DNA of 64,000 bases from JAABRU01 sp041390465 (GTDB lineage: Bacteria > Desulfobacterota > Desulfobacteria > Desulfobacterales > Desulfococcaceae): positions 1 to 64,000 of the forward strand of contig JAWKPW010000006.1 in NCBI GenBank assembly GCA_041390465.1. Direction: 5' to 3'. Under the pieces are notes generated by a model. It had not been told where the DNA came from, did no database searches, and saw only the letters and a list, made by a program, of their open reading frames with translations. The translations under genes were made by a program, and so were the position numbers. Below, piece after piece: positions 8,754 to 17,900 of the stretch. Positions within the stretch are counted from its first letter, which is position 1; every line of letters begins with the position of its first letter.

Positions 8754-9769
8754 TTGCTCACAGCAGCCGCGGATTCTGTGCCGGACTTTGCACTTTTCCT
8801 GCCCGCGTCAAGTTCCTCGTATGCCTGGATGATTTCCTGCACCAGCCGGTGACGGACCACATCGGTTTTGGAGAAAAAAATGAATTTGATGCCCCGGACT
8901 TCCTGCAGAATGTCCCTGGCTTCCACCAGCCCGGACATGCGGTGGGCCGGCAGATCGATCTGGGTGACATCTCCGGTGATGACAGCCTTGGAATTGAAGC
9001 CGATGCGGGTCAGAAACATTTTCATCTGTTCCGAAGTGGTGTTCTGTGCCTCATCGAGAATGATAAAGGCATCATTGAGGGTGCGTCCCCGCATGAAGGC
9101 AAGAGGCGCCACCTCAATCACGCCCTGCTGCATCAGTCCGGATGCCTTTTCAAAACGCATCATGTCGTGCAGCGCGTCATACAGGGGTCTGAGATAGGGA
9201 TCCACTTTTTCCGTGAGATCTCCGGGCAGAAATCCCAGAGCCTCGCCCGCCTCCACTGCGGGCCGGGTCAGGATGATGCGGCTGACAATGCCTTTGGAAA
9301 GAGCGGCCACCGCCATGGCCATCGCCAGATAGGTTTTTCCGGTTCCTGCCGGCCCAATGCCGAACACAATGTCAAAATGGCGCATGGCATCAATATAATC
9401 CTTCTGATTGCGGCTTTTGGGCGTTATGGAACGCTTTTTGGAGGTGATATAGACAGTATCCAGAAAAATGTCTTTGAGGCAGGCACGATCATCATTGCAC
9501 AGAACGCTTACCGCATAGTCAATGTCATTGGGATAGACAGGATAACCGCTTTTGATGAGATCATACAGTTGGCTGAGAATTTTTTCCGCCAGACTGGTTC
9601 CAATGGCCTCTCCCTGTATGGATACACTGCTGCCTCTGGCATGGATATGCACTTCCAGGGCATCGGCAATTCTCTGGAGATTGCGGTTGTGCTCCCCGAA
9701 AAGCTGCCGGGCGCGTTCAATATCCGGGAATGTCAGATTTCTGCTGTTTTCATCAGTTTTTTTTTCCAT
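8750..9769 (-). CDS. phoH: PhoH family ATPase
   Basis: A 339-residue cytoplasmic P-loop ATPase thought to work in RNA metabolism next to YbeY. Visible are an N-terminal KH-like segment (about 20-110), Walker A GPAGTGKT (about residue 140), the RPAVEAGEALGFLPGD stretch and Walker B FIILDEAQN. The start chosen is ATG 9769, giving MEKKTDENSR; a longer frame to 9871 exists but its first 34 residues look non-coding. First gene of the phoH-pgpH-ybeY operon; the upstream spacing leaves room for a promoter in 9770-9980. Confidence 0.93.
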   Translation of the reverse strand: MEKKTDENSRNLTFPDIERARQLFGEHNRNLQRIADALEVHIHARGSSVSIQGEAIGTSLAEKILSQLYDLIKSGYPVYPNDIDYAVSVLCNDDRACLKDIFLDTVYITSKKRSITPKSRNQKDYIDAMRHFDIVFGIGPAGTGKTYLAMAMAVAALSKGIVSRIILTRPAVEAGEALGFLPGDLTEKVDPYLRPLYDALHDMMRFEKASGLMQQGVIEVAPLAFMRGRTLNDAFIILDEAQNTTSEQMKMFLTRIGFNSKAVITGDVTQIDLPAHRMSGLVEARDILQEVRGIKFIFFSKTDVVRHRLVQEIIQAYEELDAGRKSAKSGTESAAAVSK

Positions 9770-9982
9770 ATGGTGCAACAGGTTCCTTGATTGGAGCGAA
9801 TGGTTCACGGGCAGCCGGAAGCCGGATTTTGCCACAGGATGTGACGGATTCTGTGCCGGAGTTTTCCGCATTGGGAAAACCGGGTTCCGAAATCTCCGGG
9901 CCCCGGTTCGTGAGAATTTTTAAAATGCAACATACCGCTTGCGGCAATGATGATACAGGCCGTCTGTTTTTGAAAAAATCCT

Positions 9983-10366
9983 TTATTCCAGCAAACTTCG
10001 GATGCTGTCCGTGATTTCTTCCGCTGAGGCCGGTTTGGGAAGATAATCATCGGCCTCCATGCTCATGCCGTCAGAATGGGAATAACGGGTGGAAGACACA
10101 TGATCTGCCACAGCCGTGAGCATGACAATGGGAATATTGCGGTACGCATCACTGCTTTTCAGTTCCCGGCACACTTCGTATCCGTCCTTTTCCGGCATCA
10201 TCACATCCAGAACAATGGCATCCGGCGGATTTGCTTTCACCTTTTCAATGGCCTGAACGCCGTCATAGGCAACCTCAACGTCAAAGCCCTCTTTTTTCAG
10301 ATTTTTCTGGACAATGGCAGCAAAATCCGGTTCATCATCCACAACAAGTATTCTCTTTTTGCTCAT
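9983..10366 (-). CDS. Stand-alone response regulator receiver (CheY-like)
   Basis: A 127-residue single-domain receiver. Acidic pocket VDDE (about 9-12), phospho-acceptor aspartate in VLDVMMP (about 54), the switch threonine in PIVMLTA and the lysine in YLPKPAS are all present, so it should be phosphorylatable. An insertion of about 10 residues (HVSSTRYSHSDGMSME) between the threonine and the lysine is a known variant of these single-domain regulators. AAGGAG precedes the ATG. No cognate histidine kinase is adjacent, so the partner is unknown. Confidence 0.9.
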   Translation of the reverse strand: MSKKRILVVDDEPDFAAIVQKNLKKEGFDVEVAYDGVQAIEKVKANPPDAIVLDVMMPEKDGYEVCRELKSSDAYRNIPIVMLTAVADHVSSTRYSHSDGMSMEADDYLPKPASAEEITDSIRSLLE

Positions 10367-10613
10367 TTTTTCTCCTTTTCTGTGACAGACAGAAGTTTTG
10401 AATTCCAGATTTTTTTCCTATACCACGAATTTCACTTCTGAGCAACAGACAATGAAAAAGAGAGCTGCGGGAAAATCCCTTTTTTCGGCTGAATGAAAAA
10501 TATTTTCAAAAAAATGAAAAGAATAGTCCCGGATCCGGAGAGCGAAAAAGACTCATACGCTGCTTTCCCCAGAAAAAAAATTTTTTTTCCGAAATTCCCG
10601 CCTTTCTTTGGTC

Positions 10614-10642
10614 TTGACTTATCCGCGTCAATCGTTTATAAG
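10614..10642 (+). promoter_or_regulatory. Sigma-70 promoter of tRNA-Arg
   Basis: TTGACT at 10614-10619 and TATAAG at 10637-10642 are separated by 17 bases and lie 13 bases before the tRNA, a near-consensus housekeeping promoter. Confidence 0.8.
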
Positions 10643-10654
10643 GACTTTCTGAAT

Positions 10655-10730
10655 GCGCCCGTAGCTCAGTGGATAGAGCGTCAGCCTCCGGAGCTGAAAG
10701 CCGCTGGTTCGATTCCAGCCGGGCGCACCA
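10655..10730 (+). tRNA. tRNA-Arg (anticodon CCG)
   Basis: A 76-base cloverleaf starting GCGCCCGTAGCTCAG, with anticodon loop CTCCGGA (anticodon CCG, reads CGG), T arm GGTTCGATTCC and an encoded CCA end. Acceptor GCGCCCG pairs with CGGGCGC. Confidence 0.95.
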
Positions 10731-10856
10731 TATCCGGCCTCACAGTTTTTCCCATCTGATTTTCATGAATTTCTTTTGCTCTGTTCTTGCACATCCGGCT
10801 GCCATGATTATTATGACTTCATTATCCTCATAATATCAAACAATGGAAATACATAC

Positions 10857-12589
10857 ATGCCCATAAAAAACGAAAGAATACCCGATCCCAAGGAAATTGA
10901 AAGAGAGCTCGCCGAATTTCTTGCCAAAAAATTCGGGGGGGAAGTGAAAATCATATCTCCCATGAGCATTCCCCAGGAACTTGTGATGGAAAAAGGCAGG
11001 ATCCGGGAAAAAAAGAAAAAAATCAGCTTTGATCTCAAACCCCGTGATCTGATAGCCTATCTGGATCAGTACATTGTGCGGCAGGATCAGGCAAAAGCCA
11101 TCCTTGCCACCAAAATCTGCACGCATTTCAACCGGATCCGTTACAGTGAAAATATGGGGGATGAGGCGGAGCAGCCTGTGGGACGCATCAAAAACAATGT
11201 GCTCATGATTGGGCCTACGGGCGTTGGCAAAACCTATATGATCCGGCTCATTGCCAAAAAAATCGGGGTTCCCTTTGTAAAGGGGGATGCCACCAAATTC
11301 AGCGAAACCGGTTATGTGGGCGGTGATGTGGAGGATTTGGTGCGGGATCTGGTCAGGGAGGCTGATGATGACATTGAACTGGCCCAGCACGGCATCATTT
11401 ATATAGATGAAATTGACAAGATTGCCTCCAGCCGGAACATGATTGGCGCGGATGTTTCCCGCACCGGTGTGCAGCGGGCACTGCTCAAGCCCATGGAAGA
11501 CACAGATGTGGAACTGAAAGTGCCCCATGATCCCATTTCCATGATTCAGGAAATCGAGCGTTTCCGCAAAACCGGCAAACGGGACAAACGGGTGGTCAAC
11601 ACCCGGAATATTCTGTTCATCATGAGCGGAGCCTTTGCCGAACTCCCGGAAATCATTACCCGGCGCATGAACAGAAAAGGCATTGGTTTCGGCGCGCAGT
11701 TGAAGGGAAGCCGCAGCCCGGATGAGATTCTCCGGCATGTGCGATCCGAAGACCTGATTGAATACGGTTTTGAGTCGGAATTTATTGGCCGTCTGCCGGT
11801 TCATGCCGTACTGGAGCGTCTGAGCGAGGAAGATCTGTTTCAGATTCTGAAAAATCCGAACAACCCGGTGATTCTGGGGAAAAAACTGGATTTTTCCGCA
11901 TACGGCATACGCATAAAGTTTCAGGAGGAGGCTTTGCGCAGTCTGGCAGCCCGGGCTTTCAGGGAAAATACAGGGGCCAGAGGGCTGGTCAGTGCGGTGG
12001 AACGGGCGCTCCTTCCTTTTGAAAAAATTCTGCCCTCCACCAAAACAAAGTTATTTCCGGTGACAAAGGAACTGACAGAAAATCCGGATGACTTTCTGGA
12101 GGAACTGACAGAAAATCCGGATCAGAGCCGTATAACGCAACTGTTTGAAAAATTGGAATCTGAGGAAAAGGACTTCATTCATGCCTATATTTATTCCGAT
12201 GAAGGCCATCTGTCTGAAAAATACAACCTGCCGCTTACACCATCACGCGCGGATATTGTGGCTGATTATTATTCCGCACATGCAACAGATGTGGAAAACA
12301 TCATCCGGAAAGTCAAACTCTGTTCCGATGAAATCAAGAAAATGGAACTGTATTTTTACAAAAGCCATGACATTAACATAGTCATGGAGGAAGATGCCAT
12401 TGACGATATTATCGGAAAGGTTCTCAGGGAAGAATCACATATGGATAAGTTTTACAAAAAACTCAATCTTGATTTTGAATACGGCCTGAAACTGGTGCGG
12501 CAGAAAACCGGAAAAAACCGTTCTTCATTACCCGTGAGGCCCTGGCAAATCCGGAAGACTATATCAGCACGATGCTGAAAGCAGGGTGA
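10857..12589 (+). CDS. ClpX-like AAA+ unfoldase without zinc finger, C-terminal frameshift
   Basis: An ATPase of the HslU/ClpX group expected to unfold substrates for a partner peptidase. Walker A GPTGVGKT (residues 119-126), Walker B IIYIDEID (about 180-187), the sensor region and the KGIGFGAQL segment, which matches the ClpX IGF loop that docks ClpP, are all present. It differs from ClpX: no N-terminal C4 zinc-binding domain, an N-terminal block of about 60 residues of unknown type, and an extra 100-150 residues at the C-terminus with a near-duplicated ELTENPDDF/ELTENPDQS. The open frame ends at 12578 with a non-family tail; a one-base loss in the A run near 12518 restores PFFITREALANPEDYISTMLKAG and a stop at 12587-12589, given here as the end. 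ATG 10857 lacks a clear ribosome-binding site. Confidence 0.82.
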
Positions 12590-12636
12590 AACCTGTTTGC
12601 GCAATGAAATTCTTTCCCTTTTTTTCATAACGTGAT

Positions 12637-12670
12637 AAAGGACACGGAATCATGCTTTCGTGTCCTTTTG
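12637..12670 (+). terminator. Terminator after the clpX-like gene
   Basis: AAAGGACACG (12637-12646) pairs with CGTGTCCTTT (12659-12668) around a 12-base loop and leads into TTTTG. Confidence 0.75.
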
Positions 12671-12754
12671 TGTTTTCAGTGCCGGGAAGCAGGTTCGGTT
12701 TTGTCTCTTTCACTGGCTTTTCAATGCCATCAAATCAGAACAGCCCGGAAACAA

Positions 12755-12926
12755 TGCCGATTCTCCTTTGAAGCCATGCTTTCCTTTAACCTTTGACCGC
12801 AAAGGACACAAAGAGGGCTCAGAGGTCAAAACAAACTGACAGGACTTTGCAGAATCTGCGGCAAACCGGTATTGCCTTCCGCAAAAATTATTTTCCATAA
12901 AGCATATTTTCAATGGCGAATTGGTA
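12755..12926. repeat. Family-A MITE-like element, copy 3
   Basis: Begins TGCCGATTCTCCTTTGAA (one change from TAC) and ends CAATGGCGAATTGGTA, with TAA at 12927-12929 and CAA at 12752-12754. The interior carries the GACCGCAAAGGACACAAAGA core and the CTTCCGCAAAA segment of the long family form. It occupies most of the gap before ahbC. Confidence 0.75.
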
Positions 12927-12967
12927 TAACTCATTTTCATTATTCAACTCAGGAAAGTGTTACTGCA

Positions 12968-14152
12968 ATGATCGGAATATCCAAACTTTACTGCGGAACA
13001 GTGGAACCTTCGGATGCGCTGCGCTATGGCCGTCATTCCGGACAACTGCCTTCCCATCTGCTTCAGTTTTCCAAAGACAAAAAACCGGTGGTGGTCTGGA
13101 ACATGACCCGCAGATGCAATCTCAAATGCGTGCATTGCTATGCCCATGCAAAGGATCAGGTTTTCAAAAATGAACTCAGCACAGAGGAGGGAAAAAAACT
13201 CATTGATGATCTGGCACAGTTCGGTGTGCCTGTGATTCTTTTTTCCGGAGGTGAGCCGCTGATGCACAGGGATCTGCCGGAACTGGCCGGATATGCTGTG
13301 CGCAAAGGTCTGCGCGCGGTGATTTCCACCAACGGAACTCTGATTACAAAGGAAAAGGCAAAGATTCTCAAAGACATCGGACTTTCCTATGTGGGGGTAA
13401 GTCTGGACGGCATGGAAGAGGTTCATGACAGATTCCGGGGGATGAAGGGTGCCTTCAAAGCAGCCATGGAAGGTATCAAAAATTCCCAGGAAGCCGGCAT
13501 CAAGGTGGGACTGCGCTTTACCATCAACCGTTTCAACGCGGGGGAAATTCCCGCGATTTTTGATCTGCTGGAGGAACGCAATATTCCCCGCATCTGTTTC
13601 TATCATCTGGTCTATGCAGGCCGGGGATCGGAACTGGTCAAAGATGATCTGAGCCATGAGGAAACGCGGAAAGTGGTGGATCTGATTATGGATCGAACCA
13701 AAGAGATGTATGACCGGGGAATTGAAAAAGAGGTGCTGACCGTTGACAATCATGCGGACGGGCCCTATCTGTATCTGCGCATGAAAAAGGAAAATCAGAA
13801 ACGGGCCAAAGAGGTGCTGGAACTTTTGCAGATGAATGAAGGCAACAATTCCGGACGGGGCATCGGGTGCGTAAGCTGGGACGGCGAGGTTCATGCGGAC
13901 CAGTTCTGGCGTCATCACAGTTTCGGCAATATCCGGCACCGGCCTTTTTCCGAAATCTGGAGCGATATGTCTGATCCGCTCCTGTCCAAACTCAAGGACA
14001 AAAAACAGCATGTCAAAGGACGCTGCGCGCAGTGTCAGTGGCTGAATATCTGCGGGGGAAATTTCCGCGTTCGTGCCGAGGCCATTTATGATGATGTATG
14101 GGCTCCGGACCCGGCCTGCTATCTCACGGATGAGGAAATCGGCATCAAATAG
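12968..14152 (+). CDS. ahbC: Radical SAM enzyme of the siroheme-dependent heme pathway, AhbC-like
   Basis: A 394-residue radical SAM protein that most likely converts 12,18-didecarboxysiroheme to Fe-coproporphyrin III by removing two acetate side chains, a step of the alternative heme route of sulfate reducers and archaea. The radical cluster motif is C50-x3-C54-x2-C57 (RRCNLKCVHCY); a SPASM-type auxiliary cluster region follows with IGCVSWDG and GRCAQCQWLNICGG plus a last cysteine in DPACYL. The N-terminus MIGISKLYCGTVEPSDALRYG and the PSHLLQFSKDKKPVVVWN stretch are what I associate with AhbC rather than AhbD or NirJ. hemB 285 bases downstream on the same strand supports tetrapyrrole function. 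Start ATG 12968 has only a weak AGGAA. Confidence 0.8.
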   Translation: MIGISKLYCGTVEPSDALRYGRHSGQLPSHLLQFSKDKKPVVVWNMTRRCNLKCVHCYAHAKDQVFKNELSTEEGKKLIDDLAQFGVPVILFSGGEPLMHRDLPELAGYAVRKGLRAVISTNGTLITKEKAKILKDIGLSYVGVSLDGMEEVHDRFRGMKGAFKAAMEGIKNSQEAGIKVGLRFTINRFNAGEIPAIFDLLEERNIPRICFYHLVYAGRGSELVKDDLSHEETRKVVDLIMDRTKEMYDRGIEKEVLTVDNHADGPYLYLRMKKENQKRAKEVLELLQMNEGNNSGRGIGCVSWDGEVHADQFWRHHSFGNIRHRPFSEIWSDMSDPLLSKLKDKKQHVKGRCAQCQWLNICGGNFRVRAEAIYDDVWAPDPACYLTDEEIGIK

Positions 14153-14215
14153 GTATAAACGAATATCTGCAATGGATCAGGCATGAGCGGATATGACAGA
14201 GTTTAAGAGGGTGTT

Positions 14216-14348
14216 TGAAAAGTCTGTTCTCCCCCCTTTTCCAAAAGGGGGCGGGGGGGATTTTTTATGCATCCGCCCGGAAAATCCCCCTTAATCCCCC
14301 TTTAAAAAAGGGGGAAATGATGACCGGGGGACTTTTCAAAGACGCTCT
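14216..14348. repeat. Family-D inverted-repeat element between ahbC and hemB
   Basis: Ends 14216-14234 and 14330-14348 are inverted copies (AGAGGGTGTTTGAAAAGTC against its complement, 17 of 19). The inside is two C-rich/G-rich stems (CCCCCTTTT pairing with AAAAGGGGG, twice). A degenerate second copy lies at about 51018-51133. Confidence 0.75.
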
Positions 14349-14436
14349 AAGAGATTTTTTGTTTCCCGCAGAGGACACAGAGGTTTTCACGGAGAACACA
14401 TAGATATTTTTTATTTTTTCATAAGGAGCAGTTGCC

Positions 14437-15411
14437 ATGTTATTTCCCGACTATCGCGGCAGAAGAATGCGCATGAATGAGGCGTTTCGGCGCATGGTGC
14501 GTGAGACAAGTCTTTCCGTGGATGATTTCATTCTTCCGCTGTTTGCCATTGGCGGAAAGAATGTGCAGGAACCCATTGATTCCATGCCCGGTCATTTCCG
14601 CTTTTCTGTGGAAAATCTTGTGAAAATTGCCAGACAGGCACATGATGCCGGAATTCCCGCTGTCATGATTTTTGGCATTCCGGACAAAAAAGACCCGCTG
14701 GGCACCCGTGCCTATGCCAAAGACGGCATTGTGCAGAAGGCTGTCCGGGAAGTGAAAAACAAAGTCCCGGGGCTGGCTGTGATTACCGATGTGTGCCTGT
14801 GCCAGTATACGGATCACGGGCATTGCGGTGTGGTGGAAAAAGGTGTGGTGGACAATGACGCCAGTCTGGATTTGCTGGCCCGCACCGCTCTCTCCCATGT
14901 GAATGCAGGCGCGGATATGGTGGCTCCTTCCGACATGATGGATGGCCGGGTGGCGGAAATCCGCCAACTGCTGGATGAAAACGGCTACAGCAGCACACCG
15001 ATTATGTCCTACGCGGTCAAATACTGCTCAGCATATTACGGCCCATTCCGCCAGGCAGCAGATTCCGCACCCCGGTTCGGAGACCGGCGCACCTATCAGA
15101 TGGACCCGGCCAATGCGCTGGAGGCCATCCGGGAAGCCACGATGGACATAGAGGAAGGCGCGGATATCATTATGGTCAAACCCGCGCTGCCGTATCTGGA
15201 TATTATCTGCCGGGTGCGGCAGGAAATTGATCTGCCGGTTGCAGCCTACAATGTGAGCGGCGAATTTGCCATGATCAGGGCCGCAGAAAAAATGGGCTGG
15301 ATCGATGGCAAGAAAGTGATGATGGAAACCCTTACCTCGATTAAGCGTGCGGGAGCGGATATGATTCTCACCTATTTTGCCCTGGAGGCTGCGGAAGTGC
15401 TGAGGGGATAG
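14437..15411 (+). CDS. hemB: Porphobilinogen synthase (delta-aminolevulinate dehydratase)
   Basis: Condenses two 5-aminolevulinate molecules to porphobilinogen in the cytoplasm, the first common step of tetrapyrrole synthesis feeding siroheme and hence AhbC upstream. The 324 residues match the usual length. Zinc-site cysteines are seen in DVCLCQYTDHGHCG (about 119-132), with Schiff-base lysines in AVKYCSAYYGPFR (about 195) and MVKPALPYLD (about 248), so this is a zinc-dependent type. ATAAGGAG lies nine bases before the ATG. Confidence 0.96.
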   Translation: MLFPDYRGRRMRMNEAFRRMVRETSLSVDDFILPLFAIGGKNVQEPIDSMPGHFRFSVENLVKIARQAHDAGIPAVMIFGIPDKKDPLGTRAYAKDGIVQKAVREVKNKVPGLAVITDVCLCQYTDHGHCGVVEKGVVDNDASLDLLARTALSHVNAGADMVAPSDMMDGRVAEIRQLLDENGYSSTPIMSYAVKYCSAYYGPFRQAADSAPRFGDRRTYQMDPANALEAIREATMDIEEGADIIMVKPALPYLDIICRVRQEIDLPVAAYNVSGEFAMIRAAEKMGWIDGKKVMMETLTSIKRAGADMILTYFALEAAEVLRG

Positions 15412-15501
15412 AAGATAAAGGAAAATATCGATAGACTGACAGTCTTTTATTTGGTGCAGAATCTGCTGCACCAAATAACGCCATGGAAAGAGGAAAATCC
15501 A

Positions 15502-15801
15502 TTGGAATATTTTTTTGAATGGGATCCGAAAAAAGCGCGGGAAAATATCCAAAAACATAAAGTGAATTTTCAGCGCGCTGCAACAATTTTTCGGGATCCC
15601 AGCATGATTTCCGTCTTTGATGATGAACACAGCGACACAGAGGAACGCTGGATAACCGCAGGCATGGATGAAAAAGGTGCTGTGCAGATTGTCTCACATA
15701 CTTTTGAGACGATTGACAAATTTCAGTGCAGTATTCGTATTATCTCGGCCCCCAAAACAGCAAAGGATGAGATAAAACAGTATAAGGTGTTTAATCCATG
15801 A
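15502..15801 (+). CDS. brnT: BrnT family toxin (ribonuclease)
   Basis: A 99-residue protein of the BrnT family, toxins that cleave RNA and fold like RelE. It shows FFEWDPKKARENIQKHKVNF at the start, the core F-D-DEHSDTEERW and RIISAPKTAKDEIKQY near the end. The likely start is TTG 15502 behind AGAGG; an in-frame ATG exists at 15451 but would add 17 unusual residues. Its stop overlaps the start of the next gene by four bases (ATGA), the normal coupling of the toxin to its antitoxin. Confidence 0.85.
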   Translation: MEYFFEWDPKKARENIQKHKVNFQRAATIFRDPSMISVFDDEHSDTEERWITAGMDEKGAVQIVSHTFETIDKFQCSIRIISAPKTAKDEIKQYKVFNP

Positions 15802-16112
15802 AAAAAAAATATGATTTTTCAAAAGGGGAACGGGGGAAATTTTATCATTCCCATGCCGTTTTCAACTTTCCTGTTTATTTGGAGGAGGATATAGCTGGAT
15901 TCATAGAAAAAATTGCATATGAAAAGGATGTGGATCTCAGTGAAATTGTAAATGACTGGCTCAGGAGAAATATAGGACTGATACAGTCCGCAGGATATGA
16001 ACAAATCAGGCAGAATATGACATCGAACAGCAGGGTGAGGCTCCTGTTTGCTTTGTTCAATGGCATCCTTCCACAATTCGCAGACAAAAAAATATTGAGA
16101 ACCTTTTTCTGA
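15798..16112 (+). CDS. brnA: Antitoxin partner of BrnT (BrnA-like)
   Basis: A 104-residue protein beginning MKKKYDFSKGERGKFY, followed by a short segment VFNFPVYLEEDIAGFIEKIA and VDLSEIVNDWLRRNI that fits a ribbon-helix-helix DNA-binding fold. Such proteins accompany BrnT, neutralise it and repress the operon. It overlaps brnT by four bases. The last 35 residues (RVRLLFALFNGILPQF) are not typical of the family and may reflect a shifted natural end. Confidence 0.75.
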   Translation: MKKKYDFSKGERGKFYHSHAVFNFPVYLEEDIAGFIEKIAYEKDVDLSEIVNDWLRRNIGLIQSAGYEQIRQNMTSNSRVRLLFALFNGILPQFADKKILRTFF

Positions 16113-16113
16113 T

Positions 16114-17109
16114 ATGTTACAGAAAAACTGGACAGATACAGAGAAACACGGCACAGAAAATCAGCAGAATTCAGGAATCAGAAAGAAACTTGTTCTGCTG
16201 TGCATAATTGGATCGGCGGTTGTGTTCTGCACTGCTTTTGCACTGCCATATTTCGCACGGGGTCCGGCAGAATTTTCTCCGACTGTAAACCGGCATCCGG
16301 AATTTTCTGGAAAGATTCAGGAAAATGCAGCCGGTGCGAATCTGAAACTCATGACCCTGAACATGGCGCATGGCAGAAAAGACGGTTCAGTCAGATTTTC
16401 AGACAGAAAAAGAAATCCTGTCCCATCTGATGACATTGCGGAGGTGCTGAAACGGGAAAAACCGGATATTGTCGCCTTGCAGGAAGCAGACGGACCGTGC
16501 GCATGGAGCGGAAATTTTGATCATGTGGTATCTGGCGCAAAAAGCAGGGTTTCTATACTGGATGCGGGGCGAGCAGGTGAAAATGCCGGGATTTTCCTAT
16601 GGCACCGCCATACTGTCGGGGCTTGGTTTGGAAAATCCGCTTTGTGGCATTTCCGCCATCTCCGCCTGCACCATCCAAAGGTTTTGTGGCGCAGTTTTCG
16701 AAACAGCCCGGCAGTTCCGCAGGGAAAATCCGGATTGTTCTCGTGCATCTTGACTTTTCCCGTGAATCTGTGCGAAAAGAGCAGATACGGAACATGGTTG
16801 ATAACTTCAGCAGATAAAATCCCGCTCATTGTCATGGGAGATTTCAACTGCGGATGGGAAAATGGGGAATCGGCTGTGGCAGAGGCTGCCCGTTTGCTGA
16901 ATCTGAAAGTCTGGCAGAAAACTGCACAGGGATTGGAAACATATCCCCATTCCCAACCTGGAAAAAGGCTGGACTGGATTCTGATTGCCAATCAATTTGA
17001 CGTTGCAGAATACAGGGTATTTGACCATCTGCTCTCCGATCATTTGGGCCGTTGTTTCGTCATCCGTGCCGGTGCAGACGCCAAACCGGACAGAAAATCT
17101 GAGAGATAA
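16114..17109 (+). pseudogene. Broken endonuclease/exonuclease/phosphatase family protein
   Basis: Parts of one EEP-fold protein occur in three frames. The start encodes a membrane anchor (KLVLLCIIGSAVVFCTAFAL) and LKLMTLNMAHGRKDG...KPDIVALQEAD, the metal-binding glutamate motif; after a shift near 16526 the next frame gives FLYWMRGEQVKMPGFSYGTAILS; after another near 16650 comes IRIVLVHLDFSRESVRKEQI; and after a third near 16815 the first frame resumes with IPLIVMGDFNCGW and the terminal LSDHLGRCF. So the catalytic elements (E, D-x-N, SDH) are all still encoded but not in one frame. The family includes nucleases and phosphatases; substrate unknown. Confidence 0.75.
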
Positions 17110-17900
17110 GCAGGAAGCGTTTTTCACTCCTGTCTCATTATAAGCAACGTATTGTGGTTGTTAGGTGATTTCTGAAAATAAACGTACCGGTTCAGTCCCC
17201 TGAAAGATTTGACAACTTTGGAAACCTGTCAAATCTGAGAGATGTTCTTTTCCGGAAATCGACTTACAGCTTATGAACCGGATATACAGAGATGGAGATC
17301 CGGTTTTTCAGAGAGAACAAGGAGAATAAACTGAAGTGTGCAATATGCAGAAATGGCATGACAGAAAGCGGCTGCTCAACCGTTCTTCTGGAAAATGATT
17401 GTAATACCGATTCGCTGTTGAAACCATGCTTTTTTTGACCGCAAGGGACACGAAGACGGCACAAAGGTCACAGCAGATTTGCATGTCGGCATAAAATCAG
17501 CGGAGAACCGGCACTGCCTTCCGCAAAATATGATTTCAATGGAGAATTGGTATAAAACACGAATTTTTAAAAATATGCCGGCTCAGATTTGCAGCAACTG
17601 CGGAGAAGAATATATTTCATCTCAGGTCAACAGGGCGATACTGTGTCGTGCCAGAGAGGAATCCCGCAAAGGTATCACTCTGGAAATGCTTTGTTTTGCC
17701 GCTTAGAACCATCTGGCCATTATATCAGTCTGACAGATGAGGCAGCAAACAGCAGCAGGAAATGTTAGAACAATATCCTTAAATTTTTATATTTGAAAAT
17801 TTATGGAACTCTGCTTAGTTCCGGCATACGGCTGCCAGGGGCCAGTGCCGGTGTCATGTTTTGAACACCCTGCATTTTCAAACATTCTGGAGGCATTCTG
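17110..17900. other. Intergenic repeat field
   Basis: No gene is supported. It holds a family-C palindromic repeat (about 17170-17265, GATTTGACAACTTTGG facing GTCAAATC, then GAGATGTTCTTTTCCGG) and a complete family-A element at 17405-17552. A short frame at 17479-17706 lies across the repeat and has no coding character. Confidence 0.5.
17405..17552. repeat. Family-A MITE-like element, copy 4
   Basis: 148 bp, starting TACCGATTCGCTGTTGAAA and ending TTCAATGGAGAATTGGTA, flanked by perfect TAA duplications (17402-17404 and 17553-17555). Same length as the copy at 30025-30172. Confidence 0.85.
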
